The notes beneath the pieces are model-generated. The model saw nothing but the letters and a program-made list of their open reading frames with translations, ran no database searches and was not told the origin of the DNA. Of a DNA stretch of 64,000 bases, positions 7,988-15,212 are shown piece by piece. The DNA lies in the NCBI RefSeq assembly GCF_000818015.1, contig NZ_CP007511.1:3691001-3755000 (forward strand), read 5' to 3'. The DNA comes from Stutzerimonas balearica DSM 6083. GTDB taxonomy: Bacteria > Pseudomonadota > Gammaproteobacteria > Pseudomonadales > Pseudomonadaceae. Made by a program: the position numbers and the translations under genes. Within the stretch, counting starts at the first letter, position 1; the number at the start of each line of letters is the position of its first letter.

Positions 7988-8857
7988 ATGAGCCAGAGTC
8001 CCTTCATCTTCGATGTCACCAGCGCCAATTTCGAGCAGCTGGTGCTGGAAGACTCCTTTCACAAACCGGTGCTGGTGGACTTCTGGGCCGAGTGGTGCGC
8101 GCCGTGCAAGGCGCTGATGCCGCTGCTGGCGAAGATCACCGAGGAGTATGCCGGCGAGCTGCTGCTGGCCAAGGTCAACTGCGACATCGAGCAGGACGTG
8201 GTGATGCGCTTCGGCATCCGCAGCCTGCCGACGGTGGTGCTGTTCAAGGACGGCCAGCCGGTCGACGGCTTCGCCGGGGCGCAACCCGAATCAGCGATCC
8301 GCGCGATGCTCGAACCGCACGTGCAGCTGCCACCGGCGCCAGAGGCCGACCTGCTGCAAAGCGCCAGGGAGCTGTTCGCCGAAGGCCGCATCGGCGATGC
8401 GGAAAACACGCTCAAGCAGTTGCTTGGCGAGGACAACGAGAACGCCGAGGCGCTGATTCTCTATGCCCGCTGCCTGGCCGAACGCGGCGAGCTGGGCGAG
8501 GCCGAAACCGTCCTCGCTGCAGTCAAGGGCGACGAGCACAAGCAGGCGCTGGCCGGCGCCCGTGCGCAGCTGACCTTTCTGCGCCAGGCCAACGACCTGC
8601 CGGAGCCCGCGGCGCTCAAGTCGCGCCTGGCGCAGGACCCGGGCGACGACGAGGCCACCTATCAACTGGCCGTACAGCAACTCGCCCGACAGCAGTACGA
8701 AGCCGCCCTCGATGGCCTGCTCAGGTTGTTCGTGCGCAACCGCAGTTTCAACGAAGGCGTGGCGCACAAGACGCTGCTACAGGTATTCGACCTGCTCGGC
8801 AACGATCACCCGCTGGTCGGCCAGTACCGCCGCAAGCTGTATCAGGCGCTCTACTGA
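7988..8857 (+). CDS. cnoX: Chaperedoxin CnoX (thioredoxin-TPR protein, YbbN)
   Basis: The product is 289 residues. An N-terminal thioredoxin domain (about 1-115) carries WAEWCAPCK with C37 and C40, the cis-Pro region SLPTVVLFKDG, and a C-terminal helical TPR-like half (about 125-289). E. coli CnoX has SQHC in place of CxxC and protects clients from chlorine stress, handing them to GroEL. This protein keeps both cysteines and may therefore also be redox active. I used ATG 7988 (MSQSPFIFDV); the upstream in-frame stretch is not protein-like. Confidence 0.9.
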   Translation: MSQSPFIFDVTSANFEQLVLEDSFHKPVLVDFWAEWCAPCKALMPLLAKITEEYAGELLLAKVNCDIEQDVVMRFGIRSLPTVVLFKDGQPVDGFAGAQPESAIRAMLEPHVQLPPAPEADLLQSARELFAEGRIGDAENTLKQLLGEDNENAEALILYARCLAERGELGEAETVLAAVKGDEHKQALAGARAQLTFLRQANDLPEPAALKSRLAQDPGDDEATYQLAVQQLARQQYEAALDGLLRLFVRNRSFNEGVAHKTLLQVFDLLGNDHPLVGQYRRKLYQALY

Positions 8858-8863
8858 GCTGCT

Positions 8864-9205
8864 TCAGCCGATCCAGCGATAGGTCGGGGCGTCGGCACCA
8901 TGCTCGACCTGCACCTGCTCGCTGTGCCGCAGCCTGACCAGCAGCCGCTTGGCCGCTTGCTCGCTGCCGGCCAGCACGCGCAGCTCCTCGAAGAGTTGCG
9001 GGCCTTCGAGAATGCCGGCCTGGCGCAGGCGCTCCTGGGCGGTCTGCCAGAGCGCATCCTCTCGCGGTCGCCGCGCGCCGCCCTGCTCCGCAGCCGCGGG
9101 CTGCGCCGCGACGAAGCCCGCGGCCAGATTCGCCCAATCCTCGTTGTCGAGTTCGATGGCAAGGTCGACCGGCCAATCGCCGATCTTTCCGCTGATCCTG
9201 ATCAT
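8864..9205 (-). CDS. Conserved hypothetical protein, 113 residues
   Basis: I do not recognise a characterised family. The start MIRISGKIGDWPVDLAIEL (ATG 9203-9205) is preceded by GGAGG at a proper distance; an earlier in-frame start at 9217 is less likely. The sequence is soluble-looking with no signal or membrane segment. It has a beta-rich beginning followed by an amphipathic helical part (DALWQTAQERLRQAGILEGPQLFEELRVL) and ends VEHGADAPTYRWIG. It is convergent with cnoX, only 6 bases away, and divergent from the zinc operon. Confidence 0.7.
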   Translation of the reverse strand: MIRISGKIGDWPVDLAIELDNEDWANLAAGFVAAQPAAAEQGGARRPREDALWQTAQERLRQAGILEGPQLFEELRVLAGSEQAAKRLLVRLRHSEQVQVEHGADAPTYRWIG

Positions 9206-9276
9206 GACCGCCTCCAAGCGCGAAACGTCTCATGCTCACATGCCGCAGGAAATCTGGCCAGCCGCAAGCAAAAGTT

Positions 9277-9289
9277 GTTATAACGTAAC
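9277..9289 (+). promoter_or_regulatory. Putative Zur box
   Basis: The sequence GTTATAACGTAAC matches 11 of 13 positions of the proteobacterial Zur palindrome GTTATANTATAAC. It lies 25 bases before the start of the His-rich protein gene at 9315, a normal place for a repressor site. Zur would shut the operon when zinc is plentiful. Confidence 0.65.
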
Positions 9290-9314
9290 GGACGCTTTCC
9301 TACCGGAGCCCTCC

Positions 9315-9911
9315 ATGCGCCAGCTGATCGCCTTTTCGACCCTCGTCCTGCTGCCGGTACTGGCCCAGGCGCACGAGCACACCCAGGAACAAGCCGAGCA
9401 CGATGCCGCGGCCACCCACGCCGCGCTGCACGCCCATGAACATGGTGTTGCCGAGCTCGATGTGGCGTTCGAAGGCACACGCCTGGACCTGGAGCTGCGC
9501 AGCCCGGCGATCAATCTGCTGGGGTTCGAGCACGCACCGGCCGGCGAGCCGGACGAACGCCGCATTGCCGCCGTGAGTGGCGATCTGCAACAGCCGCAAA
9601 GGCTGTTCGGCATACCGGCACAGGCAGGCTGCGCCGTCAGTGAGCAGGAGATCGACAGCTCGCTGCTGGGCAGCAATCACGCCGGCTACAACCGCGAGGG
9701 CACCTCGCGGGCGGCCGACGATAACAGCCATAGCGACATCCTCGCGCGCTACAGACTCCTGTGCACCGAGCCGACCAAACTGACGCAACTGGACCTCAGC
9801 GCGCTGTTCGCCGGCTATCCCGGGCTCGAACGCGTGCGTGTGCAGCTGATCGGCCCCGGCGGTCAGCGTGCTGCGGAGCTGGGCCTGCGCGCGGCGACCC
9901 TCGAGTTCTGA
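9315..9911 (+). CDS. His-rich periplasmic zinc-uptake-related protein (DUF2796, ZrgA-like)
   Basis: The 198-residue protein begins with a signal peptide (MRQLIAFSTLVLLPVLAQA). The mature end is very rich in histidine: H20, H22, H29, H35, H39, H41 and H43, ending in HAHEHGVAELDVAFEG. DUF2796 proteins such as Vibrio ZrgA and the P. aeruginosa PA4063 product are Zur-regulated and associated with zinc uptake. Two cysteines (in QAGCAVSEQE and RLLCTEPTK) may form a disulphide. A Zur-like site sits immediately upstream. It heads a four-gene operon with an ABC transporter and a DUF3299 protein. Confidence 0.86.
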   Translation: MRQLIAFSTLVLLPVLAQAHEHTQEQAEHDAAATHAALHAHEHGVAELDVAFEGTRLDLELRSPAINLLGFEHAPAGEPDERRIAAVSGDLQQPQRLFGIPAQAGCAVSEQEIDSSLLGSNHAGYNREGTSRAADDNSHSDILARYRLLCTEPTKLTQLDLSALFAGYPGLERVRVQLIGPGGQRAAELGLRAATLEF

Positions 9912-9913
9912 CG

Positions 9914-10639
9914 ATGCCCGCCGAACACGCCATGGCTCCGCCCGTCCTCGAGATCCACGATCTGCATTTCGCCTGGCCCGGGCAAACCGAGCTGCTGCAT
10001 ATCCCGCAGCTGAGCCTGCACCAGGGTGAACGGGTGTTTCTCGAAGGCCCTTCGGGCAGCGGCAAGAGCACGCTGCTGGGCCTGGTCGGTGGCGTGCATA
10101 TGCCCGACCGCGGGCACGTCCGCCTACTCGGCCGCGACCTGGCCAGCCTCGGCGCCGCAGCCCGCGACCGCTGGCGGGTCGATCACACCGGCTTCATCTT
10201 CCAGCAGTTCAACCTCCTGCCGTTCCTCTCGGTAAGCGCCAACGTCACCCTGCCCTGCGGCTTCTCGCGCCTGCGCAGGGAGCGTGCCTGCGGTCGACAC
10301 GGCAGTACGGAGCAGGCCGCAAGCCGGTTGCTCGAGCATCTCGGGCTGCCCCCGTCGCTGCTCGAGCGCCGCGCCGACTCGCTCTCCATCGGCCAGCAGC
10401 AACGGGTCGCCGCGGCTCGTGCGCTGATCGGCCAGCCGGAACTGGTGATCGCCGATGAACCGACCTCGGCGCTCGATGCCGACAGCCGCGAGAGCTTTCT
10501 GCGCCTGCTGTTCGACGAATGCAGTGCAGCCGGCGCCAGCCTGCTGTTCGTCAGCCACGACCGCAGCCTGGCGGGCCTGTTCGACCGCAGCCTGTCGCTG
10601 CCGGCACTCAACCGGGCCCGCCCGATCACGGAGAGTTGA
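9914..10639 (+). CDS. ABC transporter ATP-binding protein of zinc-associated operon
   Basis: This 241-residue ATPase has Walker A GPSGSGKST (residues 45-53), a Q loop in FIFQQFNLLPFLSV, the signature SLSIGQQQRVAAARAL, Walker B ELVIADEPTSALD and the switch histidine in LLFVSHDRS. It is of the LolD/MacB subfamily that pairs with FtsX-like permeases. It starts 2 bases after the previous stop; an internal ATG (MAPPVLEIHD) is an alternative start. Its partner is the next gene. The family suggests extraction or export of a protein or lipid, or mechanotransmission, rather than direct ion import. Confidence 0.9.
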   Translation: MPAEHAMAPPVLEIHDLHFAWPGQTELLHIPQLSLHQGERVFLEGPSGSGKSTLLGLVGGVHMPDRGHVRLLGRDLASLGAAARDRWRVDHTGFIFQQFNLLPFLSVSANVTLPCGFSRLRRERACGRHGSTEQAASRLLEHLGLPPSLLERRADSLSIGQQQRVAAARALIGQPELVIADEPTSALDADSRESFLRLLFDECSAAGASLLFVSHDRSLAGLFDRSLSLPALNRARPITES

Positions 10640-10641
10640 GC

Positions 10642-11907
10642 TTGCATCTGTTGCGCCTGGCCTTGGCGAGCCTGAACAACCGCCGCTTCACCGCCCTGCT
10701 GACGGTCATGGCCATCGCGCTCTCGGTGTGCCTGTTACTGGCCGTCGAGCGCATCCGCACCGAGGCACGCACCAGCTTCGCCAGCACCATCAGCGGGACC
10801 GATCTGGTGGTCGGCGCGCGCTCCGGTTCGGTGAACCTGCTGCTCTACTCGGTATTTCGCATCGGCAACGCGACCAACAACATCCGCTGGGAGAGCTTCG
10901 AGCACTTCGCCAATCACCCGCGGGTGCGCTGGGCGATACCGCTTTCGCTAGGCGATTCGCACCGCGGCTACCGGGTACTCGGTACCAACCGGGCCTATTT
11001 CGAGCATTACCGCTACGGGCGCAAACAGCCGCTGGCTCTGGCTGAAGGGCGGCCGTTCGCCACGGCCCCCTTCGAAGTGGTGCTCGGCGCGGAAGTTGCC
11101 CAGCAATTGAACTACCGGCTCGGCGATTCGCTGGTGCTTGCGCACGGCGTCGCCCGCATCAGCCTGCTTCAGCACGACGACAAGCCCTTCGAGGTGGTCG
11201 GCATTCTCCAGCGCACCGGCACACCGGTCGACCGCACGCTGCACATCAGCCTGGCGGGCATGGAAGCGCTGCATGCCGACTGGCGTCATGGCGTACCGGC
11301 CCAGGGTGCGGCGCGACTGAGTGCCGCGCAGGCGCGCGAGCTGCCGCTGCAGCCCCGGCAAATCACCGCGTTTCTTCTTGGCCTGGACAGTCGCCTTGCC
11401 ACCTTCGGCCTGCAGCGCGAGATCAACGGCTACCACAGCGAACCGCTGCAGGCGGTGCTGCCCGGGGTAGCGCTGCAGGAATTGTGGAGCCTGATGGGAA
11501 CCGCCGAGCAGGCGCTGCTGGTCATTTCGCTGTTCGTCGTGCTGATCGGTCTGGTCGGTATGCTGACGGCGATCCTCACCAGCCTCAACGAGCGCCGCCG
11601 GGAAATGGCCATCCTGCGCTCGGTCGGTGCGCGCCCCTGGCATATCGCCGGGCTGTTGGTCGCCGAAGCCCTGCTGCTGGCAGTCGCCGGCATGCTGCTT
11701 GGCGTCGCGCTGCTCTATCTGGCGATACTGGGGGCGCAGGGACCGCTGCAGGCGCACTACGGCCTGTACGTTCCCCTGCGCTGGCCCGGCCAGCATGAAT
11801 GGCGGCTGCTCGGCGCGGTGCTGTGCGCCGCCGTGCTGATGGGCGGCGTACCCGCCTGGCGCGCGTACCGGCAGTCGCTCGTCGACGGCCTGTCCATTCG
11901 CCTTTGA
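10642..11907 (+). CDS. FtsX/MacB-like ABC permease of zinc-associated operon
   Basis: The permease is 421 residues with a first membrane helix near 17-35 (FTALLTVMAIALSVCLLLAV). A large extracytoplasmic domain follows, beginning VERIRTEARTSFASTISGTDLVVGARSG. Three C-terminal helices are seen around LLVISLFVVLIGLVGML, ALLLAVAGMLLGVALLY and LLGAVLCAAVLMGGV. The ERRREMAILRSVGARPW motif is typical of FtsX permeases. The frame begins with TTG at 10642, with GGAGAG upstream; no ATG is available near it. It overlaps nothing but is within 3 bases of the ATPase stop. Confidence 0.88.
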   Translation: MHLLRLALASLNNRRFTALLTVMAIALSVCLLLAVERIRTEARTSFASTISGTDLVVGARSGSVNLLLYSVFRIGNATNNIRWESFEHFANHPRVRWAIPLSLGDSHRGYRVLGTNRAYFEHYRYGRKQPLALAEGRPFATAPFEVVLGAEVAQQLNYRLGDSLVLAHGVARISLLQHDDKPFEVVGILQRTGTPVDRTLHISLAGMEALHADWRHGVPAQGAARLSAAQARELPLQPRQITAFLLGLDSRLATFGLQREINGYHSEPLQAVLPGVALQELWSLMGTAEQALLVISLFVVLIGLVGMLTAILTSLNERRREMAILRSVGARPWHIAGLLVAEALLLAVAGMLLGVALLYLAILGAQGPLQAHYGLYVPLRWPGQHEWRLLGAVLCAAVLMGGVPAWRAYRQSLVDGLSIRL

Positions 11908-11914
11908 GAACGCC

Positions 11915-12427
11915 ATGCCCAGACCCCTGCCGATCCTGCTGCTGTGTCTGGTGTCATCCTGGGCGACCGCCGAGATACGCGAGCTACGTTGGTCGGAACT
12001 GGTACCGGCCGATGCGCCGCCCCCGGCCCCGCCGGCCGCAATGCACGACCTGTCGCAACTGGCCGATGTACTCGCCGCCGAGAATGGCCCCGCAGCGGCG
12101 CAACAGCACCCGAATGCGCCGGTGGTGCAGGCGCTGGACGGCCTCGAGGTGCGTCTGCCGGGTTACATCGTGCCGCTGGAAATCAGTGAGCAGGAGCGCG
12201 TCGTGGAGTTCCTGTTGGTGCCTTATTTCGGCGCCTGCATTCACGTGCCGCCGCCGCCGTCGAACCAGATCGTCCACGCCATCAGCGAGCCAGGGGTAAA
12301 GGTAGAGCAACTCTATCAACCGTTCTGGATCGAAGGTCCGTTGCGCGTCGAGCCAGCCAGCAGCGAGCTGGCCGAAGCGGGCTACAGCATGCAGGCGCAG
12401 CGTATCTTTCCCTACGACCTGCCCTGA
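11915..12427 (+). CDS. Periplasmic DUF3299 protein (ZrgE-like)
   Basis: The protein has 170 residues with a signal peptide (MPRPLPILLLCLVSSWATA). The DUF3299 core includes GLEVRLPGYIVPLEISE, FLLVPYFGACIHVPPPPSNQIVH and FWIEGPLRVEPASSELAEAGYSM. The conserved Cys and His in GACIHVPPPP could bind metal; that is inference. Homologues close Zur-regulated DUF2796-ABC operons in Pseudomonas and Vibrio. It begins 7 bases after the permease stop and ends the operon, convergent with the TPR gene, 14 bases away. Confidence 0.85.
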   Translation: MPRPLPILLLCLVSSWATAEIRELRWSELVPADAPPPAPPAAMHDLSQLADVLAAENGPAAAQQHPNAPVVQALDGLEVRLPGYIVPLEISEQERVVEFLLVPYFGACIHVPPPPSNQIVHAISEPGVKVEQLYQPFWIEGPLRVEPASSELAEAGYSMQAQRIFPYDLP

Positions 12428-12441
12428 ACGGCGGGCGTGGC

Positions 12442-13533
12442 TCAGTTGGTGCGGGCGACCTGACGCTCGCGCTCGAAGCTCAGCTCACTCTCCGCCCACT
12501 CACGCCAGGCGCGCACCTGGCGCCGCTCGGCCCCGGCACGTTCAGCCTTGCGCAGCGCCTCAAGGCCGGCCTGCCAATGGGCCTGCTCGAGTTCGAGCTG
12601 GGCCAGATTCATCCACAGCTTCGCCTGGCCGCTCCGGGCCGCCAGCTCGCGGTACAGTTCCGCCGCTGTGCTGCGCTCGCGCGCCTGCCACCAGAGCTGC
12701 GCCAGCCTCTCGCGGCGGGTCGCGCTTCCTTGCAACAGACCGGCGTCGAGCATGCCGTCCAGCAGTCGTGCGGCTTGCCAGGGTTGACCGGCTGCGGCGG
12801 CCAGCAGCACCAGGTTGTCCAGCTCCGCCTCGCTAAAGCGTAGGCCCTTGGCGTAGGCGGTGCGCAGCGTGGCCAACGCCCGCTCGTCGGCGCCGGCCAG
12901 TTGCTGCAGCCCGGCCAACTGGCGCCAGCTACGCGGCTGGTCTGGGTGGCGCAACAGCAGCTGGCGCTGCCAACGCTCGGCCGCAGGGTAGCGCTTGAGC
13001 TCGGCGTTGCCGGCCACCAGCAGTTGCAGCCAGACGTCCTCGGCGCGCGGATTGGCCGCCACATAACGTTCGGCCAGGGGCAGCGCCTTGGCATGCTGGC
13101 CGAGCCCCTGGTACGCCTGCACGAGCATGCGCAGGATATCGGCATCCTGCTGGTCCGCCCCCTTCAACAGGCTGACGACGCGGGCGAAGTCGCCTTCGGC
13201 GAGGTACAGGCGCGCCAGGTTGGCGCGTTCGGCGGCGAGTGTCTGCTCGTCGAGCTTGCCGCTGGCCAGCGCCTTGTCGAGCCACCGCACGGCGTCGGCG
13301 GTATCGCCCTGCGCCCAGGCCAGGTAGCCAAGGCTGCGCCAGACCAGGGCCTGCTCGATGCTGCCAGGCTTGGCCCCGGCGCCCTGCAGCGCCTTTCGCG
13401 CAGCACCATAGTCACCCTTCTGCTGAGCGCTTTGCGCCTCTTGCAGAGCGCGGTATACGCCAGGTGCAATACTTTGCGCCGCCTGCGCGGCACTGGCGAA
13501 GGTCAGGATCAACACGAGCAGCAGACGAGGCAT
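12442..13533 (-). CDS. TPR-repeat periplasmic protein of the TonB2 operon
   Basis: The 363-residue protein has a signal peptide (MPRLLLVLILTFASAAQA) and then almost entirely tetratricopeptide-like helical repeats (for example LAWAQGDTADAVRWLDKAL, ANLARLYLAEGDFARVVSLL, LAQLELEQAHWQAGLEALRKAE). TPR proteins end many TonB2-ExbB2-ExbD2 operons in Shewanella, Vibrio and marine relatives, where they are thought to help energy transduction to TonB-dependent receptors. It starts 1 base after the tonB stop and is the last gene of the operon. Confidence 0.85.
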   Translation of the reverse strand: MPRLLLVLILTFASAAQAAQSIAPGVYRALQEAQSAQQKGDYGAARKALQGAGAKPGSIEQALVWRSLGYLAWAQGDTADAVRWLDKALASGKLDEQTLAAERANLARLYLAEGDFARVVSLLKGADQQDADILRMLVQAYQGLGQHAKALPLAERYVAANPRAEDVWLQLLVAGNAELKRYPAAERWQRQLLLRHPDQPRSWRQLAGLQQLAGADERALATLRTAYAKGLRFSEAELDNLVLLAAAAGQPWQAARLLDGMLDAGLLQGSATRRERLAQLWWQARERSTAAELYRELAARSGQAKLWMNLAQLELEQAHWQAGLEALRKAERAGAERRQVRAWREWAESELSFERERQVARTN

Positions 13534-13534
13534 C

Positions 13535-14251
13535 TCAGCGTTCTCCTTGCAGGCGGAAGTGCAGGGTCTTCACGGCTTCGCGCGAAACCGCCACGCCGTT
13601 CTCGGTGCGTGGAGCAAAGCGCCAGCGAGCCGCCGCCCGGCGCGCCTCGCGGTCGAAGACGTTGCGCGGCGAAGCCTCCAGCACGCGGATGTTTTCCACC
13701 CGGCCGGAGGGGGAAATGGTGAAGGCCAGCTTGATATGCCCTTCGATCCCGCGTTGCCGGGCTCGGTAGGGATATTCGGGACGAACATCGTTGAGCGGCA
13801 CCACCTCTTGCTCCGGCCCGCCCGGTTGCCCGCCCGCCTCGGCGGCGGCAGCAGCCGCGGGTGCCGTGGCAGCTGGCGCAGGGGCCGCAGCGGCGCTCAG
13901 GCCGCTCAAGCTCGGCGCCGGTGCCGCGGCGACCGACACACCGGCATCGATGTTCGGCAGATCGAGATCGAGCTTTGGCAGATTGGCCGCCGGGGTCGCC
14001 ATGCTCGGCGTCGGTGGCGTCGGTGGCTGCGGCGTCTTGGGTTGTGGCGGCTGTGGCGCCTGCTGGCGCGTGCGCGTCGCAGCGTCCTGGTTGCGCCCAT
14101 CCATGCGGACGAAGTTGGCGACTGCGACGGGCTCGTCGCTGACTTCGCTGCGCGGCGGCGAGACCATGCTCAGCATGAGTGCGAACAGCAATACGGTGAC
14201 CACACAGGCCGCCAGCAGCGAAAAGCCGGCGCGGCTCAAGCCCTGGCGCAT
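13535..14251 (-). CDS. TonB2-type energy transducer
   Basis: This 238-residue protein has one N-terminal membrane anchor (FSLLAACVVTVLLFALMLSMV, about 10-30). A Pro/Ala-rich spacer follows (PQPPQPKTPQPPTPPTP and an Ala-Pro tract). The TonB C-terminal domain (about 150-238) contains RPEYPYRARQRGIEGHIKL, FTISPSGRVENIRVLEASP and AARRAAARWRFAPRTENG. It transfers proton-motive energy from ExbB/ExbD to outer-membrane receptors. The ATG overlaps the exbD stop (TAATG). Confidence 0.92.
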   Translation of the reverse strand: MRQGLSRAGFSLLAACVVTVLLFALMLSMVSPPRSEVSDEPVAVANFVRMDGRNQDAATRTRQQAPQPPQPKTPQPPTPPTPSMATPAANLPKLDLDLPNIDAGVSVAAAPAPSLSGLSAAAAPAPAATAPAAAAAAEAGGQPGGPEQEVVPLNDVRPEYPYRARQRGIEGHIKLAFTISPSGRVENIRVLEASPRNVFDREARRAAARWRFAPRTENGVAVSREAVKTLHFRLQGER

Positions 14252-14664
14252 TACCGCGCTCCCGTGCTGGCCGCCAGCGCCACGTCGCGGACCCCGGCCT
14301 GTCGCGCCTGATCCATGACCTGCACCACCAGGCCGGTGCGTGCATCCTGGTCGGCCTGCACCACGACCGCACCATCGGGCTGATCGACGCGCATGCGCTC
14401 GACATGGGCGCGCACGCTGCGCACGTCGATCTGCTGCTTGTCGATCCAGATCTGGCCGTCGGCGGTCACGGCGATGAGGATGTTGCCCTTGTCCTGGGCG
14501 CTGGCGGTATCGGCCTGCGGGCGCTGCACCTCGACGCCGGACTCCTTGACGAAGGAGCTGGTGACGATGAAGAAGATCAGCATGATGAAGACCACATCGA
14601 GCATCGGCGTGAGGTCGATGCCGGTGTCTTCGTCCTGCTGGTAATGATGGCGACGCATACGCAT
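14251..14664 (-). CDS. ExbD2-type biopolymer transport protein
   Basis: The product is 137 residues starting MRMRRHHYQQDEDTGIDLTP; an upstream in-frame extension was discarded because it shadows exbB. One membrane helix (MLDVVFIMLIFFIVTSSF) contains the conserved aspartate of PMLDVVFIML that takes part in proton flow. A periplasmic domain follows, ending VMDQARQAGVRDVALA. GGAG precedes the ATG. It is placed between exbB and tonB as expected for a TonB2 unit. Confidence 0.93.
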   Translation of the reverse strand: MRMRRHHYQQDEDTGIDLTPMLDVVFIMLIFFIVTSSFVKESGVEVQRPQADTASAQDKGNILIAVTADGQIWIDKQQIDVRSVRAHVERMRVDQPDGAVVVQADQDARTGLVVQVMDQARQAGVRDVALAASTGAR

Positions 14665-14674
14665 CAACAGCTCC

Positions 14675-15211
14675 TCAATCGTGACGCAGCTGGTCGGCCA
14701 GCCGGTCGAGCGACAGCCGGGCGATACGCTCGAGGCGCGCCAGGCTGAACAGTCCAGTGATGGCCAGCACCATGCCAGCCATGGTCGGCAGGGTGGCTTG
14801 CCAGACGCCAGCGGCCATGCCGCGCGGGTTGCCGGTACCGTTGAGCGACAGCACATCGAACACGGCGATCATCCCGGTCACGGTGCCGAGCAGGCCGAGC
14901 AGCGGGTAGAGCGCTACCAGCGCCTTGCTCAGGCGCAGCGGCCCGGCCAGTTGCTGCTGAGCCTGCGCCAGCCAGGCGCTGCGTACCGCGCGCTGCCAGG
15001 TGCCGGGCTCGCTGGCCAACCGGGCCCAGGCCTGGCGGCGGGCGTCGACCCAGCGCGGGAACACCCGGCGCATGTACCAGAGGCGCTCGAACACCAGCGT
15101 CCAGTACAGCACGCAGAGCACCGCCAGCGCCCACATGACGACCCCACCGGCGGCCATGAAGTCGAGCAGCAGATGACCGCTGTCGACCAGCCGCAGCCAG
15201 AGCCCGTGCAT
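14675..15211 (-). CDS. ExbB2-type MotA/TolQ/ExbB proton-channel protein
   Basis: The protein is 178 residues from ATG 15211 (MHGLWLRLVDSG); a GTG at 15220 overlapping the previous gene is an alternative start giving 181 residues. Three membrane segments are visible: GGVVMWALAVLCVLYWTLVFE, ALYPLLGLLGTVTGMIAVFDVL and TLPTMAGMVLAITGLFSLARL. The LLGLLGTVTGMI motif is the family hallmark. It is the short ExbB of the TonB2 system and probably forms the channel with ExbD. Confidence 0.9.
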   Translation of the reverse strand: MHGLWLRLVDSGHLLLDFMAAGGVVMWALAVLCVLYWTLVFERLWYMRRVFPRWVDARRQAWARLASEPGTWQRAVRSAWLAQAQQQLAGPLRLSKALVALYPLLGLLGTVTGMIAVFDVLSLNGTGNPRGMAAGVWQATLPTMAGMVLAITGLFSLARLERIARLSLDRLADQLRHD

Positions 15212-15212
15212 A

